Source of the DNA: CAIPSZ01 sp038065015
GTDB lineage: Bacteria > Patescibacteriota > Patescibacteriia > PEXW01
NCBI GenBank assembly: GCA_038065015.1
Contig: JBBTRU010000002.1
Location: 1 to 5,348 of the forward strand
Direction: 5' to 3'
Length of the DNA stretch: 5,348 bases
The position numbers and the translations under genes were made by a program. Positions 1-5,264 of this stretch are shown piece by piece. The notes beneath the pieces were generated by a model. That model was not told where the DNA came from, made no database searches, and saw nothing but the letters and a program-made list of their open reading frames with translations. Positions within the stretch are counted from its first letter, which is position 1. The number at the start of each line of letters is the position of its first letter.

Positions 1-363
1 AACAAGGCCAGCTACCTGTACCTGCAGAACGGCGAGTACTACTTCATGGACCAAACCACCTACGATCAATTCTTCCTCACTGCCGACCAGCTCGGCGACC
101 AAGTAAAATTCTTAAAAGAGGGTTTGGAAGTGCAGGTACTCAATTACGACGGCAAGCCCGTGACCATCCAGATTCCCATGAAGATTGAGTACACGGTGGT
201 GGAAGCTGCCGATGCAGTAAAAGGTGACACGGCCACGAACACCAGCAAGACCGTGAAGCTCGATAACGGCCTGGAGATTAAAGCCCCCATGTTCATCAAA
301 CAGGGCGAGCGCATTCTGGTGAGCACCGAAACCGGCGACTACAGCGCAAGGGCGGGAGAATAA
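1..363 (+). CDS. efp: Elongation factor P, C-terminal part (5' end outside window)
   Basis: EF-P binds ribosomes stalled between the P and E sites and promotes peptide-bond formation at polyproline stretches. The frame is open from base 1 and gives 120 residues before TAA, against about 185-190 for the family, so the N-terminal KOW-like domain with the modified residue at its loop tip is off the window. The fragment opens with ASYLYLQNGEYYFMD, which corresponds to the start of domain II (E. coli has TYLYNDGEFWHFM there). It continues with GDQVKFLKEG and then domain III with VKGDTA at about residues 73-78. The C-terminal EF-P signature (K-x-[AV]-x4-G-x2-[LIV]-x-V-P pattern) is seen as KTVKLDNGLEIKAP from residue 83, with A where V is usual. 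The internal ATG at 46 is not the start, because clear homology precedes it. It is convergent with the gene at 476-718, and a terminator lies 50 bases after the stop. Identity is near certain. Confidence 0.96.
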   Translation, partial: NKASYLYLQNGEYYFMDQTTYDQFFLTADQLGDQVKFLKEGLEVQVLNYDGKPVTIQIPMKIEYTVVEAADAVKGDTATNTSKTVKLDNGLEIKAPMFIKQGERILVSTETGDYSARAGE

Positions 364-370
364 TTGCCCA

Positions 371-394
371 AGCGTGGGTCTCTGCGCCCGCGCT
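371..394 (+). other. Small hairpin just after the efp stop
   Basis: AGCGTGGG (371-378) pairs with CCCGCGCT (387-394), giving 8 bp with one G-U pair and an 8-base loop, starting 8 bases after the efp stop. No T-run follows, so it is not an intrinsic terminator by itself. CTCTG in the loop (380-384) could instead pair with CAGAG (397-401), which would exclude the first fold. It may protect the efp mRNA 3' end or be chance in GC-rich sequence. Confidence 0.3.
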
Positions 395-413
395 AACAGA
401 GCAAGTCTAGGAT

Positions 414-460
414 AAATTAATAAGCTCTCGTCAGAAGGTATTCTGCGAGAGCTTAAATTT
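414..460. terminator. Bidirectional intrinsic terminator between efp and the 80-aa gene
   Basis: AAGCTCTCG (422-430) pairs perfectly with CGAGAGCTT (446-454). Inside it CAGAA (432-436) pairs with TTCTG (441-445) around a GGTA loop, leaving a single bulged T at 431. Outside it T421 pairs with A455 and AAATT (414-418) can pair with AATTT (456-460), so each orientation ends in an A/T-rich arm. The + strand tail is AAATTT and the - strand tail is ATTAATTTAT. The position between two converging genes fits a shared terminator. T-runs are interrupted, so strength is uncertain, but the stem itself is strong. Confidence 0.8.
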
Positions 461-475
461 GAAACTGAAAATGGG

Positions 476-718
476 TTACTTGCGAGGCGGGCCAATCATG
501 AAACTCTTCGTGTGATTAGAGCTTATTGCCTCGACTCCATTCTCGAAGAAACGAAGACCCAGCGCTTTAACTTCATCGTATGTGACAACACGGTAAGCAG
601 CTAAATTGCTGCTGCCAAAGCTTTCCCCGTTGTGGGTATCTTCAAGCACATCTTCAAGGGTCTTGCCGACGAAGTGGAAAAACCCACCTTCTTGCCTCGT
701 AAATTCAATGAACACCAT
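476..718 (-). CDS. Uncharacterised 80-aa protein
   Basis: I do not recognise this protein. It is 80 residues, contains no cysteine, has no signal peptide or membrane segment, and is rich in acidic residues and Phe/Gly. The N-terminal half (MVFIEFTRQEGGFFHF, then KTLEDVLEDTHNGE) looks like a small folded alpha/beta unit, and the end is basic (IGPPRK). The case for a real gene is its signals: a perfect AGGAGG ends 8 bases before the ATG, a TTGACA box with a 17-bp spacer lies about 50 bases upstream, and a hairpin terminator follows the stop. Hand count gives about 47% G+C, well below recA next door, which may mean later acquisition or weak selection on codon use. It stands alone between terminators, so context gives no function. 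A chance ORF is unlikely given the combined signals. Confidence 0.72.
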   Translation of the reverse strand: MVFIEFTRQEGGFFHFVGKTLEDVLEDTHNGESFGSSNLAAYRVVTYDEVKALGLRFFENGVEAISSNHTKSFMIGPPRK

Positions 719-726
719 AAGCTAGT

Positions 727-732
727 CCTCCT
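727..732 (-). promoter_or_regulatory. Perfect Shine-Dalgarno AGGAGG for the 80-aa gene
   Basis: The - strand reads AGGAGG, then ACTAGCTT (8 bases), then ATG at 718-716. This fixes the start codon. It is the only strong Shine-Dalgarno in the window; recA, ftsK and the RodZ-like gene have none of comparable quality. Confidence 0.85.
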
Positions 733-770
733 ACCATGATTTCGTTATTTCTGTCTTTGTTTAGCCTAGG

Positions 771-799
771 AAATTAGCACGCTTTCGAGCAATTGTCAA
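771..799 (-). promoter_or_regulatory. Sigma70-type promoter for the 80-aa gene
   Basis: On the - strand a consensus TTGACA (-35, 799-794) is followed by a 17-base spacer and TAATTT (-10, 776-771, matching TATAAT at three of six positions). The predicted transcript would start near 763-765, giving a leader of roughly 45 bases that includes the AGGAGG site. The perfect -35 and ideal spacing, placed correctly for the gene downstream, make this the best promoter in the window. The -10 box is only moderate. Confidence 0.68.
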
Positions 800-830
800 G
801 CGCCATCGTAACCCCACTACCAAACATTGG

Positions 831-875
831 ATTAATAATAAACCAACCGAGCGCGCCTTTTCCAAGGCGCGCTCG
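831..875 (-). terminator. Intrinsic terminator of recA
   Basis: A perfect 12-bp stem, CGAGCGCGCCTT (848-859) with AAGGCGCGCTCG (864-875), closes a TTCC loop 20 bases past the recA stop. Reading on the - strand it is followed by GTTGGTTTATTATTAAT, which is T-rich though interrupted. It separates recA from the promoter of the 80-aa gene. Confidence 0.85.
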
Positions 876-894
876 AATGTTTCTTAAGGCGTAG

Positions 895-1941
895 CTAACT
901 CGCTTTCTTGTCTTCCAGCTCCTTCTCCTTCACTCGCTTTACGATTGCAGTGCGGAGCTCTTTGGCAAACTTCGGGTTCTCTTTGATGTACGCCTTGGAC
1001 TGCTCGCGGCCCACGCCGAGCTTGAGCTCCCCGAAGCTCACGGTGTTGCCGGTCTTCATGAGCACGCCCAGGTTCAAGCCCAGGTCCACGAGGTCGCCGG
1101 AGGCGGAAATGCCTTCGGCGTACATAATGTCGAACTCGGCAATGCGGAACGGCGGGGCGACTTTATTCTTGACGATCTTGGCTTTCACGCGATTGCCGAC
1201 AATGGCTTCCCCGCTCTTTAGCTGGGCAATGCGGCGCACGTCAATACGCATGGACGAGTAGAACTTGAGGGCCATGCCGCCGGTGGTTGTCTCGGGGTTG
1301 CCGAACATAATGCCAATCTTCATGCGCGTCTGGTTGATGAAGATGACCACGGTCTTGGTTTTGGAAATAATCGCCGTGAGCTTGCGGAGCGCCTGGCTCA
1401 TGAGCCTGGCTTGCAAGCCCATGTGCGAGTCGCCCATCTCGCCTTCAATTTCCGCTTTCGGCGTAAGCGCCGCCACCGAGTCAACGACGATGACATCCAC
1501 GCCGTTGCTGCGCACCAGGGTTTCAACAATTTCCAGGGCTTGCTCGCCGTTGTCCGGCTGGGAAATGAGCAGCTCGTCCACGTTCACGCCCACCTTGCGG
1601 GCATAATCTGGGTCCAGGGCGTGCTCGGCATCTACGAACGCGGCTATCCCGCCTTCTTTCTGCACTTCGGCAATAATGTGCAGGGTGAGCGTGGTTTTAC
1701 CCGAGGCTTCCGGCCCGAAAATCTCTACTACACGGCCGCGGGGCACGCCGCCCACGCCTAGGGCCAGGTCGAGGGAAAGGCAGCCCGTCGGGATGGCTTC
1801 CACCCGCTGCACGTTCTGCTTGGCCAGGGTCATAATCGCCCCTTCGCCAAAACGGTCTTGGATGTTCGCAATGGCTTGGGCGGCTGCTTTGTGCTTCTCG
1901 TCACCGCTCATAACTGGGTTTTCTTGCGTTTTCTTAGGCAT
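895..1941 (-). CDS. recA: Recombinase RecA
   Basis: RecA polymerises on single-stranded DNA with ATP, drives homologous pairing and strand exchange, and in many bacteria triggers LexA self-cleavage. The protein is 348 aa, a normal family length. The core begins near residue 18; the Walker A is GPEASGKTT (76-84, K82), the catalytic Glu is E106 in DAEHALDP, and the Walker B ends at D154 in VIVVDS. Loop L1 is EGEMGDSHMG (166-175) and loop L2 runs through NQTRMKIGIMFGNPETTTGG (203-222) with the conserved Phe at 213. The C-terminal domain is complete and the tail is short and mixed-charge rather than strongly acidic. Two residues look less usual from memory: C54 in IPTGCLSLD, where Ser is common, and T205 after Gln in L2. 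The chosen ATG has no good Shine-Dalgarno; a second in-frame ATG at codon 11 would also spare all conserved residues. It lies 80 bases after the RodZ-like gene. Confidence 0.98.
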   Translation of the reverse strand: MPKKTQENPVMSGDEKHKAAAQAIANIQDRFGEGAIMTLAKQNVQRVEAIPTGCLSLDLALGVGGVPRGRVVEIFGPEASGKTTLTLHIIAEVQKEGGIAAFVDAEHALDPDYARKVGVNVDELLISQPDNGEQALEIVETLVRSNGVDVIVVDSVAALTPKAEIEGEMGDSHMGLQARLMSQALRKLTAIISKTKTVVIFINQTRMKIGIMFGNPETTTGGMALKFYSSMRIDVRRIAQLKSGEAIVGNRVKAKIVKNKVAPPFRIAEFDIMYAEGISASGDLVDLGLNLGVLMKTGNTVSFGELKLGVGREQSKAYIKENPKFAKELRTAIVKRVKEKELEDKKAS

Positions 1942-1972
1942 AAAGAATAGGGGTTAATTCGCCTCTTGCTTG

Positions 1973-1998
1973 CCCTCCGTAGCCTTGGCGTAGGAGGG
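1973..1998. repeat. Palindromic hairpin element upstream of recA
   Basis: CCCTCC (1973-1978) pairs with GGAGGG (1993-1998). Inside, TA pairs with TA and GCC with GGC, with a single G bulged on each arm (1979, 1990). No T-run follows on the - strand, so it is not a terminator. Its near-perfect symmetry with symmetric bulges resembles a dispersed short palindromic repeat rather than chance, but only one copy is in the window, so repeat status is inferred. It would lie in the 5' leader of any transcript entering recA from upstream. Confidence 0.55.
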
Positions 1999-2001
1999 TT
2001 T

Positions 2002-2017
2002 CCAGCAGTCACGCTGG
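2002..2017. other. Short hairpin after the RodZ-like gene stop
   Basis: CCAGC (2002-2006) pairs with GCTGG (2013-2017) around AGTCAC. It sits 4 bases past the stop codon of the RodZ-like gene and 3 bases from the larger 1973-1998 hairpin. On the - strand only AAA follows, so it is not an intrinsic terminator. A 5-bp stem could be chance. Confidence 0.35.
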
Positions 2018-2021
2018 TTTT

Positions 2022-2684
2022 CTATTGTACCACAGCCGGTAATTGTACCAAGACCTGCCGGGTAATGGTGGCGGTGCGGCTGCGCTTCTTGCGGGCCATG
2101 ACCACCAGGGTGTTCACCCCCGGCTGCAAATCGACCGTTTCGCTAAAATGCCCTTGGCTATCCACCTGGATGCTGCGGCCATTCACGGTGACATCCACTT
2201 CGGGTTCGGTATTCCCTTCGAGCAGCACCTGCGGTTCTTGAGCAACGATGTCCGTGGCCGGCTGGGTAACGGCAAGCGGCGGGGGTGCCACAATGCGCGT
2301 AATCTGCACGCCAAAATACACGAGCGCGGCCAGGAGCACCGCGGCCAGGCCGAGTATGCGAATTATTTTATACGAGAAAAAGGTACGCATGCCCGCGTGC
2401 GGCGTAGCGCCGGGGCTGGTCGGGAAAGGTTCGCCCTCGAACCGGGCCACGACCGTGTCTGCGGAAAGGTTGAGCACCTCGGCAATGCTCCGCAAAAAGC
2501 CCCGCACGTACGTGGGACCCGGCGTTTGATCGTAGCGACCTGCTTCGATTGCCGCCACGTACTTGGCTTGGACATTGGCCCGCTGTCCAAGCTCGGCAAT
2601 GGTTAGGCCATCCTCCTCACGAACCATCTTGATGGATTCACCGAGCGTATCCGCAGGTAATTCCCGACGCTCAAAAGGACTCAT
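2022..2684 (-). CDS. RodZ-like membrane protein: N-terminal HTH, one TM helix, Ig-like C-terminal domain
   Basis: The product has 220 aa in three parts. Residues about 13-75 are a RodZ-type helix-turn-helix (HTH_25/Xre-like) with the typical LGESIKMVREEDGLTIAELG start and a YVRGFLRSIAEVLNLS end. Residues about 107-131 form one membrane helix (IIRILGLAAVLLAALVYFG). After a Pro-rich linker, residues about 150-214 form a beta-rich segment (VTVNGRSIQVDSQGHFSETV, then LQPGVNTLVVMA) that looks like a bacterial Ig-like fold facing outside. In RodZ the HTH binds MreB and ties the cytoskeleton to wall synthesis; whether this organism has MreB cannot be seen here. The TM helix makes a freely diffusing repressor role unlikely. 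The ATG overlaps the ftsK stop (ATGA) and has no clear Shine-Dalgarno, so translation is probably coupled to ftsK. I withhold the rodZ symbol because the outer domain differs from the Proteobacterial one. Confidence 0.85.
   Translation of the reverse strand: MSPFERRELPADTLGESIKMVREEDGLTIAELGQRANVQAKYVAAIEAGRYDQTPGPTYVRGFLRSIAEVLNLSADTVVARFEGEPFPTSPGATPHAGMRTFFSYKIIRILGLAAVLLAALVYFGVQITRIVAPPPLAVTQPATDIVAQEPQVLLEGNTEPEVDVTVNGRSIQVDSQGHFSETVDLQPGVNTLVVMARKKRSRTATITRQVLVQLPAVVQ
2024..2051 (-). promoter_or_regulatory. Candidate recA promoter over the end of the RodZ-like gene
   Basis: On the - strand TTGGTA (2051-2046) and TACAAT (2029-2024) are 16 bases apart. The -10 box is one base off consensus and the -35 matches four of six. 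The segment also carries TGGTACAAT twice with an 18-base period (2050-2042 and 2032-2024) and a GGTA-N4-TACC dyad (2038-2049), either of which could be an operator. However, the repeat also encodes Val-Gln twice at the end of the upstream protein, so part of the pattern may be coding. The resulting leader of about 75 bases would include both hairpins. Confidence 0.35.
2681..2684 (-). promoter_or_regulatory. ATGA stop/start overlap coupling ftsK to the RodZ-like gene
   Basis: The ftsK stop TGA (2683-2681) shares bases with the next ATG (2684-2682). With no recognisable Shine-Dalgarno before that ATG, ribosomes finishing ftsK most likely reinitiate here, which fixes a stoichiometric link between the two products. 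The overlap is seen directly; the coupling is inferred. Confidence 0.7.
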
Positions 2685-5026
2685 GCCGTTTGCTGCTCGT
2701 CATCGCTTGGAGGCGGTACTTCATCATCGGCCTGCACATCTGGCACTGGAATACCCGCATTCGGGTCGCGTGCGGCCAGCACTTCCCGAGGTTTTGCCCC
2801 ATCGCCCGGCCCAATGACGCCCTGCTCTTCCAATAAATCGAGCAAACGGGCGGCGCGGGCATACCCCACGCGCAAACGCCGCTGCAGCAACGAAGCCGAG
2901 GCTTTCTGCGCGCGCAAGATGACGTCCTTCGCTTCTTCCAGCAATTCATCATCGTCCTCGTCCCCGCCCGGCTCCCCCACCATTACCCCGCCGTTCGTGC
3001 CAATGAGGCCTTGGGGTTTATCAACGATATCGCTGACGTACTCGGGCGAGGCTTGCGCTTTCAAGGCTTGCACCACGCGTTCAATTTCCTTATCCGTAAC
3101 AAAGCAGCCCTGCAAGCGCTTGGGTTTCGAGAGGTCAGTGGTGCTAAAAAGCATGTCGCCACGCCCGAGGAGCTTTTCCGCGCCCGGCGAATCCAGAATA
3201 GTACGCGAATCAATGGCCGAAGCCACGGTAAAAGCGATACGCGTGGTAATGTTGGCTTTAATCAAGCCGGTAATAACGTCCACCGACGGCCGCTGCGTCG
3301 CCACAATAAGGTGGATGCCGACGGCGCGCGCCATTTGCGCCAGGCGGATGATGGCGGCTTCCACTTCCCGTGCCGCCACGGCCATGATATCGGCGAGTTC
3401 GTCAATGACCACCACCACGTACGGCAGCGGTTCGGGATGGTCTTGGTTGTACGCCTGGATATTGCGCTTGCCGACGCTGGAGAGCAGTTGGAAACGCCGG
3501 TCCATTTCGCCGACGACCCAGCGCAAGGCGTTGATGGTCTTTGGTACTTCGGTAATAACCGGAGTGAGCAAGTGCGGGATGCCGTTGTAGTTCGTTAGCT
3601 CCACCCGCTTGGGGTCCACCATGATGAGCTTGAGATCATCTGGCCCGTTCGCATACAAGAGCGAGAGCAGGATGGTGTTGATGCAGACGGACTTCCCCGA
3701 GCCCGTGGCACCGGCAATGAGCATGTGCGGCATTTTATCCACGTCGGCTACCCAGGATTCGCCGGTCACGCTCTTGCCAATGGCTACGGAAAGTGGTGAG
3801 CGGCGCTCCTGGAAATTCTTCGATTGCAAAATGTCAACCAAGCGAACGAGGGCGGCGGCCTGGTTCGGCACTTCTATGCCGACCAGGGATTTCCCCGGGA
3901 TCGGCGCTTCGATGCGGATGGGGTGCGCGGCCAGGGCAAGTGCCAGGTCGTTGTGCAGGGCGGTAATGGAGGTGAGCTTGACGCCGTCGGCTGGCTTAAG
4001 CGTGAACTGCGTGACCGTCGGCCCGACATTGACATCGCCCATTTCTACCTGGATGCCGAAGTTGGCAAAGGTCTTCTGAATACGCTCGGTATTGGCCGCG
4101 ATATCCCCGCTGGTTGGTTTACTGGTGGCCGACTCGAGCAGGCCAAGGTCAAAAGAAATTTTGCGGCGCAGGCGCGGCTTGAGTACGGCTTTGGTTTGCA
4201 CCATCGGCACACTGCTCGGCCCGGTACCCTCGGCAAGCTCTTTGGAGGCAAAAGCACCAACCTCCGGAATCGGCTCTTCGGCATCACGCTCCATTGGTGG
4301 CGGCTCAACTTCTTCCACCGGCCGCCCGGCGCGGAACTTATCCGTCATGGCCAGCCAGCGAAATCGCAAACGTTTGAAAACATTACCCTGCTCGGCCAGC
4401 GTATTCAGCGACGTATCGAACATAATGAGCAGGCCGATGATGAACATGGCCAGCAGCACTACGGTACTCGCCACGTACCCCATAGCACGCATGAGCGGGT
4501 ACGCCACCAGCAACCCAAATGCGCCGCCGCCGCTACCATCGCCCAAGCGATCCACCATGTCCCCAACCGCAATGAAGAGTTGCATGAGCCCCGCAAACCC
4601 AAACCAACCGACGAACAAGCCTGCGTAGTTGGCTGGCCGAAGTGTAAACTTCTGCGGGCGGAAGAGGAAACTGGCCCACACCACCAGCACGACCGGGAAA
4701 GCGTAGCGCGCCCAGCCGAAAAGCCAGCGCAAGGCCGAGTCCAAGCCTTTGCCAAAGCCGCCCGCCACCTGCAACAAGCTCAAGAAGCTTATCAGCGCCA
4801 CCGCCACCAGAATAGTGACGGCAACGCCCTGGCGCGTTTCGGCTTTCAGTGGGATCCGTTCTTCTCGCTGCTGGCGTGATTTGCGCGGTGAGCGCGGTTC
4901 ACCTCGGGCACGGTCATTTCGCACCGGCAGGCCTGCCTGCCGCAAGCGTTCGGTAGGCAGGGAAACCGGCTGCGCTTCCTTTTCCGGACGTGCAGGTTGG
5001 TCGGAATTTTTTGGGCGTTGCGCCAT
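2681..5026 (-). CDS. ftsK: DNA translocase FtsK/SpoIIIE
   Basis: FtsK is a septum-anchored hexameric ATPase that pumps chromosome ends into the daughter cells at division. The 781-aa product is SpoIIIE-sized and has a short linker, unlike the much longer E. coli FtsK. A basic, disordered N-terminus (1-65) is followed by about four membrane helices near 67-90, 108-122, 134-154 and 182-204. A Pro/Glu-rich linker runs to about 310, then the alpha and beta motor domains. Walker A is GATGSGKS (439-446), then MVDPKRVEL (469-477). Walker B is VVVVIDELAD (537-546), followed by ATQRPSVDVITGLIKANI (576-593). An acidic run (about 690-698) leads to the winged-helix gamma domain (about 694-745), which reads polar sequence motifs in known homologues. 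A 35-residue acidic, Pro-rich tail follows gamma. All ATPase motifs are intact. No good Shine-Dalgarno or convincing promoter precedes the ATG. A palindrome is embedded in frame at residues about 22-34. Confidence 0.97.
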   Translation of the reverse strand: MAQRPKNSDQPARPEKEAQPVSLPTERLRQAGLPVRNDRARGEPRSPRKSRQQREERIPLKAETRQGVAVTILVAVALISFLSLLQVAGGFGKGLDSALRWLFGWARYAFPVVLVVWASFLFRPQKFTLRPANYAGLFVGWFGFAGLMQLFIAVGDMVDRLGDGSGGGAFGLLVAYPLMRAMGYVASTVVLLAMFIIGLLIMFDTSLNTLAEQGNVFKRLRFRWLAMTDKFRAGRPVEEVEPPPMERDAEEPIPEVGAFASKELAEGTGPSSVPMVQTKAVLKPRLRRKISFDLGLLESATSKPTSGDIAANTERIQKTFANFGIQVEMGDVNVGPTVTQFTLKPADGVKLTSITALHNDLALALAAHPIRIEAPIPGKSLVGIEVPNQAAALVRLVDILQSKNFQERRSPLSVAIGKSVTGESWVADVDKMPHMLIAGATGSGKSVCINTILLSLLYANGPDDLKLIMVDPKRVELTNYNGIPHLLTPVITEVPKTINALRWVVGEMDRRFQLLSSVGKRNIQAYNQDHPEPLPYVVVVIDELADIMAVAAREVEAAIIRLAQMARAVGIHLIVATQRPSVDVITGLIKANITTRIAFTVASAIDSRTILDSPGAEKLLGRGDMLFSTTDLSKPKRLQGCFVTDKEIERVVQALKAQASPEYVSDIVDKPQGLIGTNGGVMVGEPGGDEDDDELLEEAKDVILRAQKASASLLQRRLRVGYARAARLLDLLEEQGVIGPGDGAKPREVLAARDPNAGIPVPDVQADDEVPPPSDDEQQTA
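4926..4961. repeat. In-frame palindromic element inside ftsK
   Basis: CCTGCCTGCCG (4932-4942) pairs with CGGTAGGCAGG (4951-4961) with one mismatch-type pair (G with T at 4939/4954) around an 8-base loop. The left side also overlaps a perfect 12-base palindrome, GGCAGGCCTGCC (4926-4937). It falls in the disordered N-terminal region of FtsK and encodes LPTERLRQAGLP, so an insertion here would be tolerated. It resembles the short palindromic elements that invade reading frames in some bacteria (for example Rickettsia palindromic elements). Only one copy is visible, so its dispersed nature is inferred. Confidence 0.5.
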
Positions 5027-5096
5027 AACGTAGTGTGAAGATTACCATTTCTTCAGTAAAAAGACGAGGTTCTTTTGTGCAGAACATACGATATCG

Positions 5097-5180
5097 GGGT
5101 AGCCGAGGCTTTCCCCGCCAGGCGGCGGGACAAGTATGTCTCGGCGGTACATCGGCGGGGCATGAAAGCCCCGCCTACCC
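5097..5180. repeat. 84-bp nested palindromic element between rpoC and ftsK
   Basis: The ends GGGTAG (5097-5102) and CTACCC (5175-5180) are inverted copies. The similarity of the arms extends inward: GAGGCTTTC (5105-5113) faces GAAAGCCCC (5164-5172), and CCCGCC (5114-5119) faces GGCGGG (5154-5159). Each arm also folds alone: GGCGGGGC (5154-5161) with GCCCCGCC (5168-5175) around ATGAAA, and CCCGCC (5114-5119) with GGCGGG (5124-5129) around AGGC. GACA and TGTC (5129-5140) form a small central dyad. There is no ORF of note and no obvious target-site duplication. It could be a dispersed repeat, a transposase-less (MITE-like) element or a structured leader of ftsK. Confidence 0.6.
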
Positions 5181-5217
5181 TGTGCAACGTCCAATCGCAG
5201 TCACTGCACGTACGATG

Positions 5218-5250
5218 GAAAAAGTCCCGCACTAAGAGCGGGACTTTTTC
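5218..5250. terminator. Bidirectional intrinsic terminator after rpoC
   Basis: GAAAAAGTCCCGC (5218-5230) pairs perfectly with GCGGGACTTTTTC (5238-5250), 13 bp around a 7-base loop. The GC core is followed by five T's in either orientation. It sits 14 bases past the rpoC stop on the - strand, so it terminates the RNA polymerase operon and isolates ftsK from it. This is the most classical terminator in the window. Confidence 0.92.
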
Positions 5251-5264
5251 TACAATCGGCTTGT

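Noticed and set aside
112..495. 127-aa - strand frame opposite efp
   Set aside because: It overlaps the recognisable EF-P sequence antisense and runs through the bidirectional terminator.
908..1761. Several + strand open frames opposite recA
   Set aside because: All are antisense shadows of a clear RecA sequence, with Ser/Arg/Thr-rich, low-complexity translations.
3824..4879. 351-aa open frame on the + strand opposite ftsK
   Set aside because: It lies wholly antisense to an intact, motif-complete ftsK, its translation is rich in His, Gln and Arg as expected for the complement of GC-rich coding sequence, and no promoter or ribosome site was seen.
5027..5096. Promoter for ftsK
   Set aside because: Several AT-rich hexamers occur on the - strand, but none pairs with a reasonable -35 box at 16-18 bases.
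5170..5182. GGGTAGGC on the - strand as a FtsK-orienting (KOPS-like) motif
   Set aside because: It is one base off the E. coli motif GGGNAGGG, but such short matches are common by chance and the motif varies between phyla. Genome strand-bias statistics would be needed.
5197..5207. GCAGT-C-ACTGC palindrome as an operator
   Set aside because: It is a short perfect dyad, but it lies between the rpoC terminator and the larger element with no nearby promoter I can support.
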